DNA of 54,800 bases from the NCBI RefSeq assembly GCF_000282495.1, contig NZ_AKJE01000081.1, forward strand, positions 1 through 54,800, in the 5' to 3' direction. The notes under the pieces were generated by a model. The model had not been told where the DNA came from. It worked only from the letters and a program-made list of their open reading frames with translations, and made no database searches. The DNA comes from Pseudomonas sp. GM79. Lineage in GTDB: Bacteria; Pseudomonadota; Gammaproteobacteria; Pseudomonadales; Pseudomonadaceae. Positions within the stretch are counted from its first letter, which is position 1; each line of letters starts with the position of its first letter. Positions 43,782-52,025 of the stretch are shown piece by piece. Position numbers and translations under genes: made by a program.

Positions 43782-44198
43782 ATGACTACTGGCCCCAACG
43801 ACTTTGCGGAACGCGCCGCCAGCGCCTTCAATCGCCGTGATGTGGAAGCGATGCTTACGCTGGTTTGCGAAGACTTCATCTACTTCGATGGGATGGGGAT
43901 GCAAACCGGTCGCGAATCCATGCGCAAACGAGAAATCGCATTACTCGAAGCCTTCCCCGATGCCCAGCTGACCTTCAGCCCATTTGCCGTCAGTGACGAT
44001 CGTTTGGCACTGACCGCCTTCCTGACCGGCACCTTCACCGCACCATTAGTGCTGCCGGACCGGGTGATTCCACCCCATGGACGCCATATTGCCGTGTACT
44101 ACGCCGCACACTTCACCTTCAAAGACGGGCTGGCCATCCGTGAAGAGGCCTTCTTCGACAGTGCGGTGTTGATGTCATTTTTTAGCCGATCAGCGTGA
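43782..44198 (+). CDS. SnoaL/NTF2-like protein
   Basis: A 138-residue alpha+beta barrel protein of the SnoaL/NTF2-like superfamily (FAERAASAFNRRDVEAMLTLVCEDFIYFDGMG, then HFTFKDGLAIREEAFFD). Members include polyketide cyclases and isomerases as well as binding proteins. The ATG at 43782 is chosen because the upstream frame overlaps the divergent LysR start. Ten bases before the reductase gene, so probably co-transcribed. Confidence 0.87.
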   Translation: MTTGPNDFAERAASAFNRRDVEAMLTLVCEDFIYFDGMGMQTGRESMRKREIALLEAFPDAQLTFSPFAVSDDRLALTAFLTGTFTAPLVLPDRVIPPHGRHIAVYYAAHFTFKDGLAIREEAFFDSAVLMSFFSRSA

Positions 44199-44208
44199 GG
44201 GTTGACCT

Positions 44209-45276
44209 ATGCACAGCACATTCGTCACTGGCGCGACCGGTTTGTTGGGCAATAACCTGGTGCGTGAACTGGTCGCTCGTGGTTGCGCGGTCAAAGCCCT
44301 GGTTCGTTCAAGAGCCAAAGGTGAACAACAGTTCAAGCATTTGCAGGGTGTGGAGCTGGTCGTTGGTGACATGGCCGATGTCGACGCGTTCGCAGCGTCG
44401 CTGCAAGGCTGCGATACGGTGTTTCACACCGCCGCATTCTTTCGCGACAACTACAAGGGCGGCAGCCACTGGAAGGAACTCGAAAAGATTAACGTGGAGG
44501 GTACGCGACGCCTGCTTGCCCAGGCCTACAACGCCGGTATCCGACGTTTCATCCATACCTCTTCCATCGCCGTGCTCGACGGTGCACCCGGCACGTCAAT
44601 CGATGAAACTTGCCTGCGGGCCGACGCCGACGCGGATGACTACTACCGTAGCAAGATCCTCGCCGACCGTGTCGTCTTGTCGTTCCTGGAACGCCATCCC
44701 GAGATGCGTGCCTGCATGGTCCTGCCTGGCTGGATGTGGGGCCCTGCCGATATTGGCCCGACCTCCTCCGGACAACTGGTTAACGATGTCGTGCGCGGCA
44801 AATTGCCCGGACTGATCCCCGGCAGCTTCTCTGTTGTCGATGCCCGCGATGTGGCATTGGCGCAGATTGCCGCAGCCAGGCATGGACGGCGCGGTGAGCG
44901 CTATCTCGCGGCGGGCCGGCATATGACCATGCGTGAGCTGGTGCCTGTTCTGGGACGCATAGCTGGCGTCAAGACACCCGCTCGACAACTACCGCTGCCC
45001 TTTCTATACGCCTTGGCGTCGGTGCAGGAGATTTATGCGCGTGTCACCGGCAAGCCCATTCTGCTGAGCATGGCCACGTTGCGCCTATTGGTACGAGAGA
45101 AGGACCGCACCTGTTTCAACCACAGCAAGAGTGAACAAGAGCTTGGCCTGAGTTTCCGGGCGTTGGAGCTGACACTCACTGACACCGTGGCGTGGTACCG
45201 CGATCACGGTTGGTTTGAAAATCGCAGTGCGCCTCCGTCGCCGGAAAAACGCACATCCGTCATGGCCGACGACTGA
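44209..45276 (+). CDS. NAD-dependent reductase, dihydroflavonol-reductase-like SDR
   Basis: A 355-residue extended SDR with TGATGLLGNNL (residues 7-17), basic VRSRAK suggesting NADPH, HTAAFFRDN, TSSIAVL, YYRSK and LPGWMWGPAD. Fits the DFR/HpnA-like group that reduces ketones or aldehydes. GAGGG ribosome site. Co-directional with and ten bases after the SnoaL-like gene, suggesting consecutive steps on one metabolite under the divergent LysR. Confidence 0.9.
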   Translation: MHSTFVTGATGLLGNNLVRELVARGCAVKALVRSRAKGEQQFKHLQGVELVVGDMADVDAFAASLQGCDTVFHTAAFFRDNYKGGSHWKELEKINVEGTRRLLAQAYNAGIRRFIHTSSIAVLDGAPGTSIDETCLRADADADDYYRSKILADRVVLSFLERHPEMRACMVLPGWMWGPADIGPTSSGQLVNDVVRGKLPGLIPGSFSVVDARDVALAQIAAARHGRRGERYLAAGRHMTMRELVPVLGRIAGVKTPARQLPLPFLYALASVQEIYARVTGKPILLSMATLRLLVREKDRTCFNHSKSEQELGLSFRALELTLTDTVAWYRDHGWFENRSAPPSPEKRTSVMADD

Positions 45277-45344
45277 CTTTCGCAGATAAGATTACCGTCG
45301 AGCTCCACATTCACCGCATACCAGGACAAGGACGTAAACATACT

Positions 45345-45911
45345 GTGAGCAGGAAAATAATCCTGATGCGGCACGGCCAGCCAACGTTGGTCGCAACCAA
45401 CAAAATGTCAGCGCTCGATATGAAAGACTGGATCGAACACTACAACCGGTCCGAAATCACCAGCCAACCGGTCCCGGATGCCAGCATGCAGCTCGCCGCA
45501 ACCGCCACGGTGATTGTCTCAAGCAACTCGCCTCGTGCGCTGACTTCCGTCCAGGCTCTTGGCCTGAAACCCGCCCTCGTCGACGCACTTTTCTGTGAAG
45601 CGCAACTGCCTTATGGTCACTGGAAACTGCCACGGCTATCGCCGTTTACCTGGGCATTTATCCTTCGAGTCTTATGGTTGTGCGGTTACTCACGCAGCGT
45701 CGAATCCGTCGCCACTGCGAAGATGCGCGCCAGCACGGCGGCTCAACGACTTCAGACACTCGCTGCCAGCGAAGGACCGGTTCTACTGCTCGGTCATGGC
45801 TTTATGAATCGGATGATCGCCAAACAACTGGTGGCAGATGGATGGACTCGGCAAAAACGTAATGGCAGCCAGTATTGGAGTGCAACGGTGTATCAATATG
45901 GCGGTGTTTGA
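45345..45911 (+). CDS. histidine phosphatase family protein
   Basis: A 188-residue member of the branch-1 histidine phosphatase superfamily: phospho-His motif LMRHGQP near the N terminus, Arg in SSNSPRALTS, and the second catalytic His in LLGHGFMNRM. Cytoplasmic. Start is GTG at 45345 with AAGGAC somewhat far upstream. A GAGGTG/CACCTC hairpin with a later T-run (45912-45940) may terminate it. Substrate unknown. Confidence 0.85.
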   Translation: MSRKIILMRHGQPTLVATNKMSALDMKDWIEHYNRSEITSQPVPDASMQLAATATVIVSSNSPRALTSVQALGLKPALVDALFCEAQLPYGHWKLPRLSPFTWAFILRVLWLCGYSRSVESVATAKMRASTAAQRLQTLAASEGPVLLLGHGFMNRMIAKQLVADGWTRQKRNGSQYWSATVYQYGGV

Positions 45912-46049
45912 GAGGTGCCTATCACCTCGACGTACGTTTTTACACACTCTGGGCCATAGGCGGACCTCAACGATCAATACAAGAAGTAGCCGTCACGCAG
46001 GTCACGCCCCTCTTGCCAACAAGGGTACCGTACAGATACTGTCAACTTT

Positions 46050-46109
46050 ATGAATCAGCCACGCATTACCTCGACCACCACTACCACGACCGCCCAGGGC
46101 GGGTCGTGA
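46050..46109 (+). CDS. threonine-rich leader peptide of an attenuator
   Basis: A 19-codon frame, MNQPRITSTTTTTTAQGGS: seven Thr codons, six of them consecutive, after one Ile. It resembles the logic of ThrL, not its exact sequence. The stop lies within RNA segment 2 of a three-hairpin set ending in the terminator at 46142-46173. A possible promoter is TTGCCA (46013-46018), 16 bases, GATACT (46035-46040), which would place transcription only a few bases before the ATG. No clear Shine-Dalgarno. Confidence 0.72.
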   Translation: MNQPRITSTTTTTTAQGGS

Positions 46110-46173
46110 GAGGTGTCGTGAGCCAATAACGCACGAACTTCAAAAGGCCCGCCAGCGATGGACAGGGCCTTTT
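46087..46173 (+). promoter_or_regulatory. transcription attenuator (Thr-type)
   Basis: Segment 1 (CGACCGC, 46087-46093) can pair with segment 2 (about 46099-46106). Segment 2 (GGCGGGTC, 46098-46105) can instead pair with segment 3 (GGCCCGCC, 46146-46153), seven Watson-Crick pairs and one G-U. Segment 3 also forms the left arm of the terminator. Ribosome stalling on the Thr codons would free segment 2 and favour the antiterminator. Another stem, GCCAGCGA (46151-46158) with TCGCTGGC (46188-46195), may also compete. Inferred by hand pairing only. Confidence 0.68.
46142..46173 (+). terminator. attenuator terminator hairpin
   Basis: AAAAGGCCC (46142-46150) pairs perfectly with GGGCCTTTT (46165-46173) over a 14-base loop, followed by CTTTT. 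Placed 43 bases before the cysteine hydrolase start. Confidence 0.82.
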
Positions 46174-46215
46174 CTTTTGCCCTTGTGTCGCTGGCCCAAA
46201 TGCAAGGAAAGCACT

Positions 46216-46734
46216 ATGTATGCACTGTTAATTCTCGATATGCAGGTTGGATTGTTTCATGGCCCGGATAAACCATGGGCTGGCGAAGCACTTCTAAACA
46301 CTTTGAATAGTCTGTTGAGCAAAGCCCGGAGGGCAGGCGCGCCAATTTTTCTTGCTCGCCACGTAGGTCCGCCTGGCTCGCCTATTGAACCTGGAAGCCC
46401 GATGACAGAACTGGTGCAGGAACTGCTGCTACAAGGCGACGAAGTAATCTTCGAAAAAAGCCGACCCAACGCTTTCGCCATGACGGACCTCGCCGATCAG
46501 CTAAAAGCTTGTGGATCTCAAGGCGTGGTTATTGCCGGAATGAAGACCCAGTATTGTGTCGACAGCACCTGCCGCGCCGCACGAGATCTTGGGTTCGATG
46601 CAGTGCTGATCGCCGATGCTCATACCTGCACCGACACCCCTGCATTGAAGGCCGAAAATATCGTCGCTCATCACAATGCAACCCTGGCGGGCCCATTCTG
46701 TCGTGTCGTTCACGCTGAGGAATGGCGTTTCTAA
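46216..46734 (+). CDS. cysteine hydrolase (isochorismatase-like)
   Basis: A 172-residue isochorismatase-fold hydrolase with Asp in LILDMQVG, Lys in FEKSRPNAF and nucleophilic Cys in GMKTQYCVDSTCRAA. The ATG at 46216 follows AAGGAAAGCACT. True isochorismatases, nicotinamidases and amidohydrolases share this fold. The PchB-like gene 126 bases downstream makes a chorismate-related role attractive but not shown. Expression appears to be under the threonine attenuator upstream. Confidence 0.87.
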   Translation: MYALLILDMQVGLFHGPDKPWAGEALLNTLNSLLSKARRAGAPIFLARHVGPPGSPIEPGSPMTELVQELLLQGDEVIFEKSRPNAFAMTDLADQLKACGSQGVVIAGMKTQYCVDSTCRAARDLGFDAVLIADAHTCTDTPALKAENIVAHHNATLAGPFCRVVHAEEWRF

Positions 46735-46860
46735 CCAGCAAAAATACGCGTCGACGGTTCAACTCGTTCGCTTCGCTCACCCTGCCCTCAAGTGAATGCC
46801 TAACCCGCTAATACCTCTTCCGAAGTCCCACGATTTTTTTCAGCAAATGGAGTCATTTAC

Positions 46861-47181
46861 ATGGAAGTCATCAATCAATTACAACCCGCAGAGTGTGAAG
46901 GCATGGAGGACATCCGACGCGAAATCGATGCCCTTGATCACGCCGTTATCAAGCTGTTGGGAAAGCGTTTTCAGTACGTGCTGGCTGCCTCGAAGTTCAA
47001 GACCTCGGCGACTTCGGTGCGTGCTCCGGAGCGTTTCAAGGCGATGTTGGCGACACGTCGCGAGTGGGCTGAGACCGAGGGCTTGAGCCCGGATGCCATC
47101 GAGAAGATGTACAGCGACCTGGTGAACCACTTCATTGCCGAAGAGATGAAACACTGGGCGGCTCATCAATCCGAAATCTGA
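46861..47181 (+). CDS. chorismate mutase / isochorismate-pyruvate lyase (PchB-like)
   Basis: A 106-residue all-helical AroQ-fold enzyme. It aligns with PchB along its length: C-x-G-x-x-DIR-x-x-ID near the N terminus, LGKRFQYV, A-S-K/RFK and R/K-PER in the active-site loop (SKFKTSATSVRAPERF), then FIAEEMKHW. PchB converts isochorismate to salicylate and pyruvate; chorismate mutase is the alternative. GGAG precedes the ATG. No pchA-type isochorismate synthase is in the window. Confidence 0.85.
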   Translation: MEVINQLQPAECEGMEDIRREIDALDHAVIKLLGKRFQYVLAASKFKTSATSVRAPERFKAMLATRREWAETEGLSPDAIEKMYSDLVNHFIAEEMKHWAAHQSEI

Positions 47182-47229
47182 TCCATTGCGCAACGACCAA
47201 GTAGTTCTACCAGAAAGGGAAGCGACCTT

Positions 47230-47730
47230 ATGAGCCCCGTCAGAATTCGTACCCTACAAAGTACTGACGCTGAGGCGTTGTTGGCATTTGAAATGGACAA
47301 TCGCGAGTGGTTCGAGCGTTTCATTGACGCGCGCGATGCTGCTTTTTATACGGTGCAGGGTGTCACCGACCACATTGCGGCTTATTTATCTGGTTTTACC
47401 GCCGGAACCTGGCACCCATTTGTCCTCGAAGAGGCTGGCGGAACTATTGTTGGACGCGCGAACCTGAAAGGCATCGACATGTCCGAGCGGTCGGCAGAAG
47501 TTGGCTATCGGATTGCTCAAAGCGCTTGCGGACGGGGACTGGCAACCCTGGCGGTGAGGCATTTGATTCAGGAGGCGCTGTTGCATTGGAATCTTAAACA
47601 ACTGGTTGCCAACGTATACGCTGGCAATATTGGTTCGGCAAAAGTACTCGAACGGTGTGGCTTTTTGATCGAACCTCTATCCCGGCAAGAAACGACAGCG
47701 CATGAATATCGGTTTGATCTTTCGATTTAG
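47230..47730 (+). CDS. GNAT acetyltransferase, RimJ/RimL-like
   Basis: A 166-residue GNAT of the ribosomal-protein-Ser/Ala acetyltransferase type (RIRTLQSTDAEALLAFEMDNREWFERF, VGYRIAQSACGRGLATLAVRHLI, NIGSAKVLERCGF). AAGGGAAG ribosome site. 48 bases after the PchB-like gene and followed by a terminator, so it may close the operon that starts at the attenuator. Substrate unknown. Confidence 0.9.
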   Translation: MSPVRIRTLQSTDAEALLAFEMDNREWFERFIDARDAAFYTVQGVTDHIAAYLSGFTAGTWHPFVLEEAGGTIVGRANLKGIDMSERSAEVGYRIAQSACGRGLATLAVRHLIQEALLHWNLKQLVANVYAGNIGSAKVLERCGFLIEPLSRQETTAHEYRFDLSI

Positions 47731-47737
47731 ATGATTG

Positions 47738-47772
47738 AAAAACGGGCGCCTTGTCAGGTGTCCGTTTTTTTT
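47738..47772 (+). terminator. Rho-independent terminator
   Basis: ACGGGCGCCT / AGGTGTCCGT stem with G-U pairs, four-base loop and a T8 run, seven bases after the GNAT stop. Confidence 0.85.
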
Positions 47773-47988
47773 ACAGTTGGTCATCGCAGTTCTGACGACG
47801 AACCCGGCTGATACACAGAGGTCAAAGCAGGTGATGACGTCGCCAATGATCAAAGAGCTCATTCAAGGGCGAAGTCAGTAGCTCACATATTTTAGGGTGC
47901 GCCGGATAGTTTCAGCAGGCTCGGATTGTTCCGAGGGGCAAGTGCTGACTGCTGCTCATATCCAATGCTCCCGTATCGGAGTACTAAC

Positions 47989-48543
47989 ATGACTCAGTCA
48001 ATGCGGTTCTTCCTATCGATCGTCCTTGCGACACTGGCATCGGCCAGCTTCTTGAACACTGCTAGCGCGGCAACCGCCGAGGATCTGGATGTCGACTCTC
48101 GGCAAGCGTTGCAAACTCTGTACAAGTCCACGCCATTTGCTGAAAGCATTTCGCACAACGCCAAAGCGATTCTTGTCTTCCCGAAAATCATCAAGGCGGG
48201 CCTTGTGTTTGGCGGCAGCTATGGTGAAGGCGTGTTGTTGAAGGACAAGAAAGTAGAGAATTATTACAACTCCGTAACCGGGTCCTGGGGGCTGCAAGCA
48301 GGTGCCCAGTCGTATGGCTATGCGGTTTTCCTGATGACCGACAAAGCCGTGGACTACATACGCAAATCCAAGGGTTGGGAAGTCGGCGTAGGACCCACTG
48401 TTGTAATGGTTGATGAAGGGGTGGCGAAGAATCTGTCCAGCACGACCGTGAAGGACGATGCCTACGCGTTCATTTTCGACCAGCAGGGGTTAATGGCCGG
48501 GATCAGCATCGAAGGAACCAAGATTTCGCTGATCAAGCGCTAA
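47989..48543 (+). CDS. SYLF/YSC84-domain lipid-binding-like protein
   Basis: A 184-residue exported protein with signal peptide (RFFLSIVLATLASASFLNTASA) and the SYLF domain (AKAILVFPKIIKAGLVFGGSYGEGVLL, then GSWGLQAGAQSYGYAVFLMT and IEGTKISLI). Eukaryotic SYLF proteins bind phosphoinositides; the bacterial function is unclear. The ATG at 47989 follows CGGAGTACTAAC. Monocistronic. Confidence 0.9.
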   Translation: MTQSMRFFLSIVLATLASASFLNTASAATAEDLDVDSRQALQTLYKSTPFAESISHNAKAILVFPKIIKAGLVFGGSYGEGVLLKDKKVENYYNSVTGSWGLQAGAQSYGYAVFLMTDKAVDYIRKSKGWEVGVGPTVVMVDEGVAKNLSSTTVKDDAYAFIFDQQGLMAGISIEGTKISLIKR

Positions 48544-48644
48544 CACCGGTCGTTTGGCGCATGGATGCGCCAGTCCATAAATGCGCCCTCTTGAAGCCAT
48601 GCGGGGTCCAGTTACTGATTCAAGCGACTTGCCCAGTCAACGAC

Positions 48645-49241
48645 CTACACCAGCACGGTTAACCAGGCCGACACCAGCAGCAAACAAGCCAGTGCAGTGT
48701 TCATACGTTTGAATGCCTGCGACGAACCAAAAGCCCGGGCACTGCCCACGCCGAGCAACGCCCACAGGGTCATGCAGGGCACGGAGACCAACAAAAATAT
48801 CAGCGACAACACTACCAGCCGCAGGGTCTTGTCACCGCCACCGACAAATACGCTCACTACCGCCACCGCCATCATCCAGACCTTGGGGTTGACCAATTGC
48901 AGGGTGGCGGCACCGAACACGCTGACACCTTCGTCGCGCGAGGTGGTCGGGGCCAGGGACGGCGGCGCGCTTTGAAAGATCTGCCAGGCGAGCCAACTCA
49001 ACCAGAGCACCCCGGCCCACGCCATTGCCTGCTGTACACGCGCAAACCGCAGCAGCGTTTCGCCCACGCCGAGCCCGACCGCAAACACAATCAGCGCCGC
49101 CGCCCCGCAGGCAGCAAAAATGATGGGCAGTGTGGCCCCCAGCCCCCGCCGCGAACTGTGGCTCAACACCAGAATATTGGTCGGCCCCGGGGTAATCGAG
49201 GCAACGAACGCAAACAGCAGGAAAGGCAGCAACGATTCCAT
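48645..49241 (-). CDS. LysE-family amino-acid/metabolite exporter
   Basis: A 198-residue inner-membrane protein with six hydrophobic helices. The family N terminus is FAFVASITPGPTNILVLSHSSRRG and the loop TLQLVNPKVWMMAV. Exports amino acids or related compounds. AAGGAG lies eight bases before the ATG. Downstream of an AraC gene on the same strand (51-base gap), which probably regulates it. Confidence 0.92.
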   Translation of the reverse strand: MESLLPFLLFAFVASITPGPTNILVLSHSSRRGLGATLPIIFAACGAAALIVFAVGLGVGETLLRFARVQQAMAWAGVLWLSWLAWQIFQSAPPSLAPTTSRDEGVSVFGAATLQLVNPKVWMMAVAVVSVFVGGGDKTLRLVVLSLIFLLVSVPCMTLWALLGVGSARAFGSSQAFKRMNTALACLLLVSAWLTVLV

Positions 49242-49292
49242 GGCATGGACTCCTTGATCAGATAGGAATCCATGGTCGCGGATCAGCGAAAT

Positions 49293-50141
49293 TCAGTCTG
49301 GAAGGTTTGAGCAGCGCTTGCGGTAATCCGCGGGTGTGAGCTGGTAGGCACGACGGAACCAGCGCCCCATATGACTTTGATCGGCGAACCCGAGGGCACT
49401 GGCCACCTGTGCCGGCGACTCGCCCCGCGCCAGCAGCTGTCGCGCCTTGGCCAGGCGCAGCTGGATCAAGTAAGCATGAGGCGCCAGCCCAAAGGCTGCC
49501 TTGAAGGCCCGCGTCAGACGAAAGCGATCAACACCACAGGCTTTGGCCAGATCATCCAGCCCAATGTCTTCATAGACATGGGCATGCAAATAGTCACGCG
49601 CAACCTGGGCCACCCACGGCAGGCGCGGATCAAAAGCCTGACGCTTGCGCCAATCAAGGTGGCCAGTGAGCGCCCCCAACAAGGTGTCGATGGCGCTCTG
49701 GCGCACAATGCGCAAATCGCCCTCATGGAGCGCGTGGAAGGCTTGAAAAATGGCAGTGGCCAGGCGCGGATCCTGGCTCAGGGTGTCGGCAAAACCCGGC
49801 TGACTGTTGGCCGGCGCATGCTCGAACAACGCGTGCAACTCCCGCTCCAGCCAATGCGGATCGAGGTAGAGCATGGAATAGGTAAACCCCTCCTCGGTCG
49901 GCGCGTGCCCATCGTGGATTTCCCCCGGCTCCAGCATGAATACCTTGCCCGGCGTACTGAGGTGGCGAACGCGCCGGCAATTGAACTGCTGCACGCCCTG
50001 CTCGGTGACCCCCACCAGAAAACTGTCATGCCAATGCGGATCGTAGGCATGGCCCTGAAAATGAGCACGAATTGATTCAATCCCGGTATCGGCGTCCTGG
50101 GACAGCTCAATCCAGTTGCGTCTATCCACGGAAGGCTCCAT
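49293..50141 (-). CDS. AraC-family regulator
   Basis: A 282-residue regulator with cupin N domain (AHFQGHAYDPHWHDSFLVGVTEQGVQQF, MLEPGEIHDGHAP) and two HTHs (LAKACGVDRFRLTRAFKAAFGLAPHAYL; PAQVASALGFADQSHMGRWFRRAYQLTPADYR). AraC genes of this type next to LysE exporters are common in Pseudomonas and are thought to sense the exported amino acid. Weak ribosome site. Confidence 0.9.
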   Translation of the reverse strand: MEPSVDRRNWIELSQDADTGIESIRAHFQGHAYDPHWHDSFLVGVTEQGVQQFNCRRVRHLSTPGKVFMLEPGEIHDGHAPTEEGFTYSMLYLDPHWLERELHALFEHAPANSQPGFADTLSQDPRLATAIFQAFHALHEGDLRIVRQSAIDTLLGALTGHLDWRKRQAFDPRLPWVAQVARDYLHAHVYEDIGLDDLAKACGVDRFRLTRAFKAAFGLAPHAYLIQLRLAKARQLLARGESPAQVASALGFADQSHMGRWFRRAYQLTPADYRKRCSNLPD

Positions 50142-50196
50142 TGGTTCAGCGTTTATCTGTGCGGACGACTAAATTACCGCGCAATGGAAATGACGT

Positions 50197-50673
50197 TTAG
50201 AAGATTTGTGCAGGCTCCTCGGCAAATGCATCCTTGATGAATGCCTCCAGCTCTTTCTCTTCAAGCAGCTCAATAGAAAAATGCCCAAAGCGTTTCGGTA
50301 ACCAAATGATGCGTGTCCCGCTTGGCGATTGCAGATTATCGCGGGACAGAGGTTTTCCGTTCTCATTTTCCGGCTGGACTCCTGCATCGATCAATTCGTC
50401 GTACGCTGCCTCAATGTCTGGTGTGGAATAGCAGTGACGATAGATCGTGCCTTCGCCGTTGGAGTCCATCAGCGCCTTGAGATTTCCGGTAAACGGTTGC
50501 ACTAACATAAGGCGCTCCGTTCCAAACATGACGATCGCATAGCGCACATGCAAACCGTCGCGCTGCCAATCAAGTGTCTTTGAGATCCTGGCGCTGAAAA
50601 CTCGGGCGTAATACCTGCACGCTTCTTCAAGGTCTTCGACGAGAACATCCACGTGGCTGAACTTTAATTTCAA
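50197..50673 (-). CDS. VOC-family (glyoxalase-like) protein
   Basis: A 158-residue vicinal-oxygen-chelate protein with the two beta-alpha-beta-beta-beta modules (FSHVDVLVEDLEEACRYYARVF, then IYRHCYSTPDIEAAYDELIDAGV and SPSGTRIIWLPKRFGHFSIELLE). Metal ligands could be His near residue 7 and His/Glu in HFSIELLE. The TTG at 50673 is preferred because AAGGGTGAGG lies just before it; an in-frame GTG is at 50682. Function unknown. Confidence 0.83.
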   Translation of the reverse strand: MKLKFSHVDVLVEDLEEACRYYARVFSARISKTLDWQRDGLHVRYAIVMFGTERLMLVQPFTGNLKALMDSNGEGTIYRHCYSTPDIEAAYDELIDAGVQPENENGKPLSRDNLQSPSGTRIIWLPKRFGHFSIELLEEKELEAFIKDAFAEEPAQIF

Positions 50674-50770
50674 TGGCCTCACCCTTTTCAGACATACGAT
50701 TCGTTTGCTGTCAGTCCGGGTATTCTGATTCGCTAACCTTTGCGATAGCTACTGATGTCTGCATTCGGTC

Positions 50771-50940
50771 GATTCTGTTGAAAAAGTCGGTCCTTCCGGA
50801 CTGCTCGCATACTGAAACAGCCTTTTTGCGCGCAGCTACGTGAAATCTGAGCCCGGAATCCTCTACTCAAAGTAAAGATTTCAATCTCAAGCGTGTACTT
50901 TTCTGCCATGGAAACCATGGCCGACTTTTTCAACAGAGTC
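50771..50940. mobile_element. MITE-like element, 170 bp
   Basis: Inverted termini of about 22 bp with two mismatches (GATTCTGTTGAAAAAGTCGG on the left, CCGACTTTTTCAACAGAGTC on the right), a type found at IS5-like insertion sequence ends. Core non-coding with a CCATGGAAACCATGG palindrome near the right end. Fills most of the gap between the VOC gene and the LysR 3' end. Family assignment uncertain. Confidence 0.78.
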
Positions 50941-50986
50941 GGCCAAAAACGGCTATTCAGTTCAAGGTGCCTTGCAGTCCAGCCGC

Positions 50987-51916
50987 CTAAAGTGTCCCCG
51001 CATGCTTTCGACCAAGGCTGTCGCCAAAACCACGGATCACTTCCAACAACGACTTCACCCGCAGCGGCAGATTCCCGGCCGGGTACACCGCGTGCATCTG
51101 CGGGCTTTCACCGCCGCTGGAGGTAAGTTTGTACTCGGGACAGACCCGCAGCAGGCGCCCCGCTTCCACTTCGGGCTCCGCCATCCAGTCCGCCAGGCGG
51201 GCGATCCCGACGCCCGCCAGCGCCGCCTGGAACACCGCCAAACCGGAGCTGAAACGAAATTTTGGATGAACCCGGAAGCTGATGGCCCGCTCTTCACTGC
51301 GAAAATTCCACTCCTTGAGAATCCGCGGCGCCGTGTGCAGGATCAGCGAGTGCGCCTCCAGCGCCTCGATGGAGTCGGGCATCCCGCGCCGCTCCAGATA
51401 CCCGGGGCTGGCATACAGGTAACGTGAATAATTCCAGAGCGGATAGCCGATCAGGTCACTCGATTGCGCAAACGCTCCGCGAATCGAGAAGTCCAACTTG
51501 CTCTTGGCCGGGTCAATGAGTTCATCGGTAAAAATCACATCGACGTTCACGTCTGGATAACGCTCACTGTACTGCGCGATCAACCGGGGCAATACCCCGT
51601 GCCCGAGAAACTCGGGGGCGGAAAAGCGGATCCAGCCGTAGGCCAGGCCGCTGAGACCGGCCAGGTCTTCATCCGCCTCACGTTGCAGATCCAGCATTTT
51701 GTAAGCGTGAGGCATCAAGCGCTCACCCGCTTCGGTCAAGCTCACGGCATTGGACGAGCGATTGAACAATTTGACCCCGACACTTTCCTCCAGGGCTTGA
51801 ACGGCACGGGTCAGCGCGCTGGGGGAGCGCCCCAGAGTACGTGCCGCCGCGATGAAACTGCGCTTGCGAGCCACCGTCGCGAAGGCTTCTAGTTCCCCCA
51901 ACATATTCAATGCCAT
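50987..51916 (-). CDS. LysR-family transcriptional regulator
   Basis: A 309-residue LTTR with HTH (SFIAAARTLGRSPSALTRAVQALE, about 20-43) and effector domain. The ATG at 51916 follows GAGGTGGTCA; the longer frame lacks a site. Divergent from the oxygenase gene (GTG at 52026) with a 109-base shared promoter region, so control of the oxygenase/TSUP/deacylase operon is likely. Confidence 0.91.
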   Translation of the reverse strand: MALNMLGELEAFATVARKRSFIAAARTLGRSPSALTRAVQALEESVGVKLFNRSSNAVSLTEAGERLMPHAYKMLDLQREADEDLAGLSGLAYGWIRFSAPEFLGHGVLPRLIAQYSERYPDVNVDVIFTDELIDPAKSKLDFSIRGAFAQSSDLIGYPLWNYSRYLYASPGYLERRGMPDSIEALEAHSLILHTAPRILKEWNFRSEERAISFRVHPKFRFSSGLAVFQAALAGVGIARLADWMAEPEVEAGRLLRVCPEYKLTSSGGESPQMHAVYPAGNLPLRVKSLLEVIRGFGDSLGRKHAGTL

Positions 51917-52025
51917 TGACCACCTCATTGCACTTTTCACAACGTGGTATTGCAACACAAAAAAAGCCCTTCCGTTAACCTTCCCGCTCAACCCACAAGG
52001 ATGGGGCAAACAGGAGCAGAAGGAC

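Noticed and set aside
50733..50933. 66-codon minus-strand frame
   Set aside because: Lies almost entirely in the 170-bp MITE-like element and has no coding signal.
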